Shown: piece by piece, positions 27,032-34,277 of the stretch
Position numbering within the stretch: position 1 is the first letter of the stretch
How the letters are laid out: every line of letters begins with the position of its first letter
Virus record (IMG/VR): IMGVR_UViG_3300013014_000059
Span: 1-40,588 of that record
DNA: 40,588 bases
From: a virus
Reading direction: 5' to 3' (one strand)
The notes under the pieces: generated by a model
The model's input: the letters and a program-made list of their open reading frames with translations, nothing else
What the model was told of the DNA's origin: nothing
Databases searched by the model: none
Position numbers and translations under genes: made by a program

Positions 27032-27946
27032 ATGGCTGTTAATGATCTTATAAAGACCACAGACTACAATAATTTACGTGCTAACATAATTGATATTATC
27101 GGCGACGGTTCGGCTACCTATGGGTATGGTCAAACTTTACAAAGTTCTGCTAAAGTTAACCATGAAAAAATCAGTCAAACCGACTGGGACCTTTTAAGAT
27201 TCGATATCGTCAATGCTAGAACACATCAAGACGGGGCAGCGCCAACGATTACCGATATTAATGAAGGTCAGACTCTTTCTTTTACCAATAACACACAGTA
27301 CAACAGTCTAATCTCAACTGCTGTATCAAATAGATTTAATATAGGTTCAGGTAGATTTTTGACAGAAAGTGCAGTAAGTTCTACTAGATCCACACAATGG
27401 AATACTTTGGTTGTGTGTGAAGTCACAGCAACTTTTGCTAATGCTAATCTGTGTCGTTGGTTTTTTAATAGTGGTGGACAGATTAGAATTCAATCTTCAC
27501 GAACTGGCGGTGCCGGTACTGCTCAAAATAATGATTGGTCTAATTTAACTACCTCCGCGGGAATGCAGGCATTTGGAAGTCAAACACCAACTGCCGGCTT
27601 TAGCCCAATGAACGGTCAAAATTTTTATAGATTAACAAACTCTTATCAAAATTTCTATTCTTTATCTTCTTCTGCACCGTATTCTGCAAATAGTTATCAT
27701 CTAGATGCTAAGTGCGATGTTGCAAATAATTCTGCTGGTACAGCTACCACTGTGTTTATTCGAGTTAGATTTGTTGATAATTATACGGACCCAGGACCAG
27801 ATGGACCACCTTTTACTGAAGATGTTATAGACGGAACACTAACAGTCACAGTCACCGAAAAAAGAGCCACCGGATCCTTAGTTCCATCAGGAACATTTAC
27901 AATTACTAGACCCACATATTCAATTACTGCAATCGGCGGAACATAA
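27032..27946 (+). CDS. Putative tail accessory protein, paralogue B
   Basis: A 304-residue protein, collinear with the preceding gene over its full length: DYNNLRANIIDIIG, YGYGQTL, WDLLRFDIVNARTHQDG, NRFNIGSGRFLTES, NANLCRWFFNSGGQIR, SSRTGGAG and TFTITRPTYSI. Differences cluster in the N-terminal third and in a longer loop (SQTPTAGFSPMNGQ). Each gene starts shortly after the last with no debris, so this is a clean tandem duplication that has since diverged. Function is unknown; its place with the fibres suggests an external virion role. It has its own late promoter, whereas paralogue A seems to depend on read-through, so amounts of the two may differ. Confidence 0.75.
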   Translation: MAVNDLIKTTDYNNLRANIIDIIGDGSATYGYGQTLQSSAKVNHEKISQTDWDLLRFDIVNARTHQDGAAPTITDINEGQTLSFTNNTQYNSLISTAVSNRFNIGSGRFLTESAVSSTRSTQWNTLVVCEVTATFANANLCRWFFNSGGQIRIQSSRTGGAGTAQNNDWSNLTTSAGMQAFGSQTPTAGFSPMNGQNFYRLTNSYQNFYSLSSSAPYSANSYHLDAKCDVANNSAGTATTVFIRVRFVDNYTDPGPDGPPFTEDVIDGTLTVTVTEKRATGSLVPSGTFTITRPTYSITAIGGT

Positions 27947-27964
27947 TTTTTCATCAACAACAGC

Positions 27965-27983
27965 AGCATATAAATAATATGCT
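27965..27983 (+). promoter_or_regulatory. T4-type late promoter inside a perfect inverted repeat
   Basis: TATAAATA at 27969-27976 matches the T4 late consensus exactly. It is enclosed by the inverted repeat AGCATAT (27965-27971) and ATATGCT (27977-27983) with a 5-base loop. It lies 26 bases before the preferred ATG at 28003 and probably drives the glycosyltransferase gene string. Confidence 0.65.
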
Positions 27984-28002
27984 ACTATAACTGAGGATGA
28001 TT

Positions 28003-28353
28003 ATGGACGACCGTTTACAAACTGCATTGGATTTTTCTAAGTATCGCCAAACACTTGCAATACAAAGAAGACTTCTAAAAGAAAAACTACAAGCTAAATT
28101 AACTTATGGCGCCAGTGGCGGCATTTTTCACATTGATCACTCTTTAATTTCTTTTGTTCAATTGTGTATTGATCAAGGTAGAGTATCCGGTATACCATTG
28201 ATCGATACTAACGAAAATCCAGTGCTTATCGACGACTTGGTGAAATTTCGAGATGAAATTTTTGATAGATATTTTTCAGCCAGCTTTGAATATATGAGCG
28301 AATATGAAAAAATTAAAAAAAGTAGAACAGTTGAAAAATTAGTAGATTTATGA
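28003..28353 (+). CDS. Conserved phage protein of unknown function (116 aa)
   Basis: I chose the ATG at 28003 over the in-frame ATG at 27997: GAGGA at 27993-27997 is 5 bases from 28003 but overlaps the other. The product begins DDRLQTALDFSKYRQTL, continues with a charged helix (QRRLLKEKLQAKL), then GGIFHIDHSLISFVQL and PVLIDDLVKFRDEIFDRYF, and ends in a Lys/Glu helix. It looks like a compact mostly helical protein without cysteines or a membrane segment. I associate the pattern with conserved small proteins near structural genes in marine T4-like phages, with no known role. It is first in the string, and its TGA overlaps the next start, so it is translated in series with the glycosyltransferases. 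Confidence 0.72.
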   Translation: MDDRLQTALDFSKYRQTLAIQRRLLKEKLQAKLTYGASGGIFHIDHSLISFVQLCIDQGRVSGIPLIDTNENPVLIDDLVKFRDEIFDRYFSASFEYMSEYEKIKKSRTVEKLVDL

Positions 28354-29207
28354 AAAAAGGAATATTAATATTTGCTCACAACAGCAGAGACATTGATTAT
28401 GCCTTGATGTCTTTGATATCTGCAAAATTTGCAAAAACAAATCTGCAAGTTCCTGTATCTTTGGTAGTCGATAAATTCACAATAGAATGGATGCAGTCTT
28501 CTGGGATCTACAATCTTTCTCTAGAAATTTTTGATAAAATTATAGAAATTGAAAAACCTGTTACTCAAAATATTCGAGTACTCAACGATGGATACACTTC
28601 TAAAACAGTTCCTTTTGTAAATTCAAATAGAGCTTCGGTTTGGGACCTCACACCGTATCACAGAACATTGTTAATAGACAGCGATTTTTTAATTATGTCA
28701 GATAGACTGAATGCATATTGGGATGCCGATTCCGATGTGATGCTATCTCCATCTATGCAAGATGTTAGAGGAGATAGAAAAGGTATTTTGGATTCTTGGG
28801 TTTCTGAAACTGGAATTCCGTTATATTGGGCAACCACAGTGATGTTTACTAAAAACACCGAATCTAAGATATTTTTTGATCTAGTGGACGTTATTCGTAC
28901 AAATTATAATTATTTTGCAGATTTGTTTAGATTCAATCCCAAACAATATAGGAATGACATTGCTTTTAGCATAGCAAAACATATGCTTAATGGATTTGAC
29001 ACTGGGGCTGAAAATCTCCCCCCAGTGTTAACACTGTTAGATAAAGATCTAATTCATTCTGTTGGAAAAAATCAATTGCGTGTTTATCTAAATGACAGTA
29101 TGTCTGCAGATCACGTAGTTATTGCATCTATTAAAGATCTAGACATTCATGTAATGAACAAACAAAGTATAATTAGAAATGCAAAAGAATTTTTGGAGAT
29201 ACTATGA
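28350..29207 (+). CDS. Glycosyltransferase-like protein 1 (GT-A type, DSD motif)
   Basis: A 285-residue protein overlapping its neighbours by ATGA on both sides. The start KKGILIFAHNSRDIDYALM is an alternating strand and helix, as in the nucleotide-sugar half of GT-A folds. TLLIDSDFLIM at about 107-116 carries DSD (110-112), a DxD-type motif preceded by hydrophobic residues, which in GT-A enzymes binds the metal and sugar nucleotide. WATTVMFTKNTESKIFFDLV and NDIAFSIAKHML resemble acceptor-side segments of GT8-like transferases. There is no membrane anchor, so it would act in the cytoplasm. Donor and acceptor are unknown. It differs in sequence from genes 3 and 4 of the cassette and is only loosely similar to gene 2. 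The family call is motif-based. Confidence 0.68.
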   Translation: MKKGILIFAHNSRDIDYALMSLISAKFAKTNLQVPVSLVVDKFTIEWMQSSGIYNLSLEIFDKIIEIEKPVTQNIRVLNDGYTSKTVPFVNSNRASVWDLTPYHRTLLIDSDFLIMSDRLNAYWDADSDVMLSPSMQDVRGDRKGILDSWVSETGIPLYWATTVMFTKNTESKIFFDLVDVIRTNYNYFADLFRFNPKQYRNDIAFSIAKHMLNGFDTGAENLPPVLTLLDKDLIHSVGKNQLRVYLNDSMSADHVVIASIKDLDIHVMNKQSIIRNAKEFLEIL

Positions 29208-30043
29208 CTTTTGGATACCTCATTGTAGTTTCTAAAAATGAGTCAGTTGACTATTTAAAATTAGCTTATGCTCTAGCATTGAGTATTAAAAATACTCAAA
29301 GAAAAGGATTTGACAAAGTAGCATTGGTAACTGATAATATTGAAGACGTTGAAAAACTAAAAAGTCCTTGGGTGTTTAACAAAATTATTGAATGGAATCA
29401 AGAAACTTTTTGGGATGGACGAAGTTGGATGGATAAACTAAGTCCTTGGGATCATACTGTATGCTTAGATGCAGACATGTTGTTTTTTAGAGACTACAGT
29501 CATTGGGTTGAATACTTTATTGAAAACTCTGAATTATATATTCCCAATAAGTCATTTACCTATCGTGGAGAGATTGTAAAAGATTCATATTATAGAAAAA
29601 CATTTGAATATAACGATCTCCCCAATTTATATTCTTTTTACACATTTTTTAAAAAAGATTCTAAATTATCCAAAGAATTCTTTTCATTAGGTCGGCACAT
29701 TTTAAAAAATCCCAATGAATTTAAAAATCTATTCTTAGAAAATTATCTTCCGAAAGTAGTAGGCACTGACGAAGCATTTTCCTTAGCTGCAAAAATTTTA
29801 GATATTCAAGATGATATTAGTTATGATTTAAAATTTCCTAAAGTAGTTCATTTAAAACCAATGATACAAAATTGGCCTTGGCCTGCCGATAAAGTTTCTG
29901 ATCATGTTGGATTTTATTTTGATCTGCAAGGTAAATTAAAAATTGGAAATTATCAGCAACAAGATATAGTTCATTATAACGAAAAAAATTATGTAACTGA
30001 TGAAGTTATCAGTATTTTAGAGAAAATTCTATGGAAGAAATAA
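29204..30043 (+). CDS. Glycosyltransferase-like protein 2 (GT-A type, DAD motif)
   Basis: A 279-residue protein with GGAG at 29195-29198, 5 bases before the ATG. It opens with TFGYLIVVSKNESVDYLKLA, then a helix and KVALVTDN, typical of the first strands of a GT-A fold. HTVCLDADMLFFRD (84-97) holds DAD (89-91), matching GT8-type motifs in which DxD is followed by a hydrophobic strand. Later DEAFSLAAKIL and PKVVHLKPM resemble the conserved D-E...H-x-K portion of GT8-like enzymes. Probably a cytoplasmic sugar transferase; substrate not predictable. The order and fold type match its left neighbour, suggesting an ancient duplication within the cassette, but identity is low. Confidence 0.68.
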   Translation: MTFGYLIVVSKNESVDYLKLAYALALSIKNTQRKGFDKVALVTDNIEDVEKLKSPWVFNKIIEWNQETFWDGRSWMDKLSPWDHTVCLDADMLFFRDYSHWVEYFIENSELYIPNKSFTYRGEIVKDSYYRKTFEYNDLPNLYSFYTFFKKDSKLSKEFFSLGRHILKNPNEFKNLFLENYLPKVVGTDEAFSLAAKILDIQDDISYDLKFPKVVHLKPMIQNWPWPADKVSDHVGFYFDLQGKLKIGNYQQQDIVHYNEKNYVTDEVISILEKILWKK

Positions 30044-30621
30044 TTGATTTTGACAGTTGGTTACAGCAATATACTGCACCACAAGTAGAATACTGGGCAA
30101 TTTTTGAGCCTACTACCGGTGAAGTTACTGGAATTTATCCCGATCTTGCTGCTTATGATAAACAATATAAAATAAAAATTGATAGAGATCTAGCAGAAGA
30201 TATACATAACGGAATAATTCAAATGAGTTCCTGTTTCGTAGATATGGATTCAGAAACAGTTGAAATTGTTACCAAGTACAGTCTTGTTAAGATTGACGAT
30301 GTACTTCATAGAGTTATTGATAAAAAATATGTGCCTGATCAAAAAAATGATATTATTATTCAATATAATGAATTAGAAAATAAAATAATTTTTGTTTTAC
30401 ACAGTTCAATTAAAACTAGAAAGATTCAATGGGATGGAAGTACTGAAATGCAGTTTTTTATCACAGCCTATAATGATCCACACGATCTCTATCAGACAAT
30501 AGTTTTTCAACTAAAAGATTTAAAACAGAGTTCTAAAGAATTTATTTACACAGGATCTCACAATCGATTTAGTATTTTTACAAGAAGAATATTAAAAAAT
30601 TATGTTTTTGAAAAAATATGA
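30031..30621 (+). CDS. Unknown protein inside the glycosyltransferase cassette (196 aa)
   Basis: No family recognised. The frame starts at an ATG 13 bases inside the end of the previous gene and ends in an ATGA overlap with the next, so it is an integral part of the string. The N-terminal half has aromatic and acidic segments (DFDSWLQQYTAPQVEYWAIF, TTGEVTGIYPD); the C-terminal half has alternating strands (IIFVLHSSIKTRKIQWDG, MQFFITAYNDP). No cysteine motif, membrane segment or nucleotide-binding loop is visible. Overall it looks like a small beta-rich domain. Because it sits between two types of glycosyltransferase, it could be a partner or acceptor; this is guesswork from position. Confidence 0.62.
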   Translation: MEEIIDFDSWLQQYTAPQVEYWAIFEPTTGEVTGIYPDLAAYDKQYKIKIDRDLAEDIHNGIIQMSSCFVDMDSETVEIVTKYSLVKIDDVLHRVIDKKYVPDQKNDIIIQYNELENKIIFVLHSSIKTRKIQWDGSTEMQFFITAYNDPHDLYQTIVFQLKDLKQSSKEFIYTGSHNRFSIFTRRILKNYVFEKI

Positions 30622-31496
30622 AAACCATAGAATTAGATATTGTATTTTTAAGTTATGACGAGCCAAATGCAGATTTGCATTATGCAGATCTATGCAATAA
30701 AGTTCCTTGGGCTAAAAGAGTACACGGAATAAAAGGCAGCGACGAAGCACATAAAGAAGCTGCAAGACAATCAGAAACAGATTGGGTCATTACTGTAGAT
30801 GCACATAATATTGTTGACACAAAATTTTTTAACACAGAGTTTGATCCTGATCAAAAAAATTTACAAGTAGTCAGCTGGTTAGCACGTAATAAACTAAATG
30901 GATTACGATACGGCAATGGTGGGTTAAAAATATGGCGCAAGGATTTTATTCTTAATATGAAAACGCACGAAGCCAGTGACAGTGATCGTGCTCAGGTCGA
31001 TTTTTGTTGGGAAAATGGGTACCAACAGTTTAAAGAATGTTATAGTGAAACAGTTATCACAGGATCACCTTTTCAGGCCTGGCGAGCAGGATTCCGTGAA
31101 GGTGTTAAAATGACTTTGTTAGACGGAGTCAAAGTATTGTCTGATGAAATTCAAGAACGTGTATGGTGGCATAATCTTCATAGATTAAAAATGTGGTCAA
31201 CCGTTGGATCTCATGAAGAAAATGGAAAATATGCTGTGCTTGGCGCACGTATGGGAACTTGGATGACTAACTGTACAAATTGGAATTATGTTGATGTTAG
31301 AGATTTTGAAATCTTAAGAAATATCTATAACGAAAATGTTAATCATGACACAGTTGAACAGGATATACAAAATTTTGGAATAAAAATTAATCAGCAATTA
31401 GGTTTTAATTATCCTTATCTAGACCCCAAGCAAAGCAAGTATACATTAGACCTGTATAATGAAACAATGAATTTAACAAACACATATCTAAAATGA
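30618..31496 (+). CDS. Glycosyltransferase-like protein 3 (DxD altered to DAH)
   Basis: A 292-residue protein. The start (IELDIVFLSYDEPNADLHY, then VPWAKRVHGIKGSDEAHKEAA) and WVITVDAHNIVDTKFF are laid out like a GT-A sugar-nucleotide domain, but the expected DxD is DAH (61-63). RYGNGGLKIWRKDF, PFQAWRAGFREGVKM and NLHRLKMWSTVGS follow. The same blocks occur in the next gene, showing common ancestry: RVHGIKG, YG-x-GG, PF-x-x-W-x-x-x-FRE, LHRL-x-x-W. It may use His as a metal ligand, or be catalytically weak; the sequence alone does not decide. There is no signal or membrane segment. No Shine-Dalgarno is visible, so translation probably depends on the ATGA coupling. Confidence 0.65.
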   Translation: MKTIELDIVFLSYDEPNADLHYADLCNKVPWAKRVHGIKGSDEAHKEAARQSETDWVITVDAHNIVDTKFFNTEFDPDQKNLQVVSWLARNKLNGLRYGNGGLKIWRKDFILNMKTHEASDSDRAQVDFCWENGYQQFKECYSETVITGSPFQAWRAGFREGVKMTLLDGVKVLSDEIQERVWWHNLHRLKMWSTVGSHEENGKYAVLGARMGTWMTNCTNWNYVDVRDFEILRNIYNENVNHDTVEQDIQNFGIKINQQLGFNYPYLDPKQSKYTLDLYNETMNLTNTYLK

Positions 31497-32551
31497 TCTA
31501 CGATATTTTTTATGTAAGCAAAAACACCATCGACGACACTGATTGGTTATCTTTTAACAAAAGATTCCCATTATCTCAAAAAATTGAAAATATAAAAAAT
31601 TTCTCAGATATTGCCAACAGAGCATTTACTAAGTTATTTTGGGTAGTTTGGGACGATGTAATCATTTCAGATGATTTTGATTTTAGTTATATTGTTACAA
31701 AATGGGATGAAAAATACATTCATGTTTTTAAAAATGCAGAGTATTTTGATGGTGTAACATTATTCTCAAAACATTCAAATGTAAGTAACAAAGAACTTGA
31801 AAAAAGATTTTACATAAATCATAAAAAAATAGATATAGTTGCCAGTAAACCAAAGAACACCGAACATTATGATATAGTGTTTATCAGTTATAATGAGCCA
31901 ACAGCCGATGCTAATTTTATAAATTTAAAATCAAAATTCCCAAGAACTAAAAGAGTGCATGGAATTAAGGGTATACATCAAGCCCACATAGCCGCCGCCA
32001 AACTAGCAAAGACCTGTATGTTTTGGGTAGTTGACGGCGATGCTGAAATTGTTGAAGATTTTAATTTTGATTATAAGGTATCCGCCTACGAACAAGATAT
32101 TGTATATGTTTGGCGTAGTAAAAATCCCATTAATGATCTAGTGTACGGATATGGAGGAGTTAAACTATTGCCAACTTCAATGACTATAGGCATGGATGTA
32201 TCTAAGCCAGACATGACAACTAGTATATCTAGTAAATTTAGAGCAGTTAAGTCTATATCAAACATTACAGCATTTAACACTGATCCGTTCAACACTTGGA
32301 AATCAGCTTTTAGAGAATGTTGTAAATTGTCCAGTAAAATTATTGATAGGCAAAAAAGCGAAGAAACATTACACAGACTCAATGTATGGTGTACGTTAGG
32401 CTCTGACCGACCGTTTGGTCAAGAAGCTATTGTCGGAGCTATTGCCGGCAAAGCATACGGAGAATCCAATAAAGACGATCTAGAAGCACTTAAAAAAATC
32501 AACGATTTTGATTGGTTAAAAGAATATTATGAACAACAAACAAAAAAATAG
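31493..32551 (+). CDS. Glycosyltransferase-like protein 4 with duplicated GT domain
   Basis: A 352-residue protein built from two related units. The C-terminal unit (about 126-335) is a full relative of the preceding protein, with YDIVFISYNEPTADANF, RVHGIKG, FWVVDGDAEIVEDF (DGD at 181-183, a proper DxD), YGYGGVKLLP, PFNTWKSAFRECCKL and LHRLNVWCTLGS. The N-terminal unit (about 3-95) is a short copy of the first half of the fold: YDIFYVSKN, KRFPLSQKI, LFWVVWDDVIISDDFDF and KYIHVFKN. Its DxD position reads WDD. The first unit lacks the acceptor half and may be a regulatory or scaffolding remnant. The start overlaps the previous stop by ATGA. Substrate unknown; likely soluble. Confidence 0.66.
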   Translation: MIYDIFYVSKNTIDDTDWLSFNKRFPLSQKIENIKNFSDIANRAFTKLFWVVWDDVIISDDFDFSYIVTKWDEKYIHVFKNAEYFDGVTLFSKHSNVSNKELEKRFYINHKKIDIVASKPKNTEHYDIVFISYNEPTADANFINLKSKFPRTKRVHGIKGIHQAHIAAAKLAKTCMFWVVDGDAEIVEDFNFDYKVSAYEQDIVYVWRSKNPINDLVYGYGGVKLLPTSMTIGMDVSKPDMTTSISSKFRAVKSISNITAFNTDPFNTWKSAFRECCKLSSKIIDRQKSEETLHRLNVWCTLGSDRPFGQEAIVGAIAGKAYGESNKDDLEALKKINDFDWLKEYYEQQTKK

Positions 32552-32564
32552 ATCTCAAACAGGA

Positions 32565-32572
32565 TTTAAATA
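32565..32572 (+). promoter_or_regulatory. Late-promoter-like box TTTAAATA
   Basis: Lies in the 26-base gap before the radical SAM gene, 5 bases from its ATG, and matches the T4 late consensus at seven of eight positions. It is very close to the start codon and may simply be AT-rich spacer sequence. Confidence 0.28.
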
Positions 32573-32577
32573 TTAAT

Positions 32578-33963
32578 ATGAAATGGCGTCAAAAAAGAAT
32601 AGATTTTAAAGAACAAATTCTAAATCCCATTAGCCCTAGTTATTGCGCAGCCAAGTGGAGTCAAGTTACTATACACTTGGGGTCAGGCCATACTCATAGT
32701 TGTCATCATCCAAGAACACATCTAATTCCTCTAGAAGAAATCAAACAAAGTCCTAGTGCGTTACATAACACGTCTTTTAAGATTAAACAGCGTTTAGACA
32801 TGCTTAACGGAAAACGTCCTACAGAATGTGAGTATTGCTGGCAAGTAGAAGACCAAGGTGAAGTACTCAGTGATAGAGTGTTAAAGAGTTACGAGCCATG
32901 GAGTAAAGATAGAATTTTTGATCTGCAAGGACTAAATCATGTTAATCCGAGCTATTTAGAAATTAGTTTTAGTAATGTATGTAATTTTAAATGTAGTTAT
33001 TGTAGTCCAGATGTTAGTAGCAAATGGATGGAAGAAATTGAAAAGTTTGGAGCATATCCTACTAGTCAAAAATTTAACAATATAGAATGGATTAAGATAC
33101 AGAACAAGATGCCTTTTTTAGAGCGTGATCTTAATCCATACGTAGAAGCATTTTGGCAATGGTGGCCTGAACTTTACCCTACTCTCCATACATTTAGAAT
33201 CACTGGTGGCGAACCGTTAATGACCAAACATACTTTTAGAGTATTAGATTATATCATAGAACATCCAAATCCGGAACTAGAGCTAGGCATAAACAGCAAT
33301 CTATGCGTTCCAGAAAAGCTAATGGATGAGTTTATTGAAAAAATTCAACAAATACAAACAGCCAAAGCTGTTAAGAATGTAATGGTTTACACCAGCTGTG
33401 AGGCATATGGAGCTCAAGCCGAGTACATACGTTACGGCATGGATTATAAACAATGGTTATCAAATTGCGATCGTTATCTTAGCTCTGTTCCAGACTCACA
33501 AATTCATATCATGAGTACTTACAATTTACTCAGTGTAATCAGTTATCAACAGTTCTTAGAAGATATTTTAGTCTTGAAAAGAAAACATTGTAGTCCTCGG
33601 ATTAATAACAATCATTCTGTATATATAGATATTCCCTATCTAAATTATCCTTCTCATCAAGTTGTAGGTTTATTATCGGAGGAGTTTATTACTAATATAC
33701 AAGTACAGATTGATTTTATGAAAAACAACATCGATAAAAATGAAGAAGATCGTATGGGATTTTTTATAAGTGAGGTAGAAAAATTACAGCGTGTACTTAC
33801 TGTATTTGAATCTAAGATAAAAAACGGATACCCAGAAAAAGAACAATTTAGAAAAGACTTTGTTAACTTTGTTGATGAACATGATCGTCGTAGAGGCACA
33901 AACTTTAAAAATACATTTCCAGAACTTGTTGAATTTTATAACGCTTGTAAACAATTACAATAA
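32578..33963 (+). CDS. Radical SAM protein with N-terminal twitch-like cysteine set
   Basis: A 461-residue enzyme. The radical SAM motif is CNFKCSYC (Cys135, 139, 142), which in this superfamily binds a 4Fe-4S cluster that cleaves S-adenosylmethionine. RITGGEPLM (GGEP at 210-213) is the SAM-binding motif, and LELGINSNL is a further core strand. Ahead of the barrel are Cys23, Cys42, Cys84 and Cys87 (SYC, HSC, TECEYC), spaced like the auxiliary-cluster domain of N-twitch radical SAM proteins. The product and substrate are unknown; related enzymes modify peptides or small molecules. It is 26 bp downstream of the glycosyltransferase string and last on this strand, so it may share that pathway. 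Iron-sulphur assembly would depend on the host. Confidence 0.85.
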   Translation: MKWRQKRIDFKEQILNPISPSYCAAKWSQVTIHLGSGHTHSCHHPRTHLIPLEEIKQSPSALHNTSFKIKQRLDMLNGKRPTECEYCWQVEDQGEVLSDRVLKSYEPWSKDRIFDLQGLNHVNPSYLEISFSNVCNFKCSYCSPDVSSKWMEEIEKFGAYPTSQKFNNIEWIKIQNKMPFLERDLNPYVEAFWQWWPELYPTLHTFRITGGEPLMTKHTFRVLDYIIEHPNPELELGINSNLCVPEKLMDEFIEKIQQIQTAKAVKNVMVYTSCEAYGAQAEYIRYGMDYKQWLSNCDRYLSSVPDSQIHIMSTYNLLSVISYQQFLEDILVLKRKHCSPRINNNHSVYIDIPYLNYPSHQVVGLLSEEFITNIQVQIDFMKNNIDKNEEDRMGFFISEVEKLQRVLTVFESKIKNGYPEKEQFRKDFVNFVDEHDRRRGTNFKNTFPELVEFYNACKQLQ

Positions 33964-33987
33964 CAAACTGTCTAAAGCAATTTGTTA
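33961..33987. terminator. Weak inverted repeat at a convergent gene junction
   Basis: TAACAAA (33961-33967) and TTTGTTA (33981-33987) form a 7-bp AT-only stem with a 13-base loop, spanning the stop codons of the converging radical SAM gene and the first minus-strand gene. It could be a bidirectional terminator, but without G-C pairs it would be weak. It is the only candidate here. Confidence 0.3.
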
Positions 33988-34277
33988 GTTTTATCAGTTA
34001 TATCTTGTTTTAGCCGTTGAATATCTATGGCAAAATCAACTTTGGTAATTTCTTCTTTGTATTCTTGAAATGTATCCAATAGTTTTTCAGCAACAATATC
34101 ATTGGTTGCATTATCGAGCTGTTCTTGAATATCTATTTCCCATATTCTACCATTGTTAAATTCTAACCGGACGTTTTTTAAATATGCTACTGGCATGGTA
34201 TTCATATACATATCTTCAAAAACTTCCGGCCATTCTTTAATCAACTGACTAGGTGGCCTAAATAAATGTTTAGGCAC
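33972..34277 (-). CDS. Conserved T4-like phage protein of unknown function (101 aa)
   Basis: Last gene of the minus-strand block. It uses a GTG start whose codon lies within the end of the preceding gene (8-base overlap), so translation is probably coupled. The product has VAYLKNVRLEFNNGRIWEID, a strand pair, followed by acidic helices (LLDTFQEYKEEITKVDFAID) and a basic C-terminal helix (LKQDITDKTNKLL). I have a sense of this layout from small conserved proteins of marine T4-like phages but know no function. No metal-binding or membrane signal is visible. Its 3' end faces the radical SAM gene with 8 bp between the stops. Confidence 0.7.
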   Translation of the reverse strand: MPKHLFRPPSQLIKEWPEVFEDMYMNTMPVAYLKNVRLEFNNGRIWEIDIQEQLDNATNDIVAEKLLDTFQEYKEEITKVDFAIDIQRLKQDITDKTNKLL

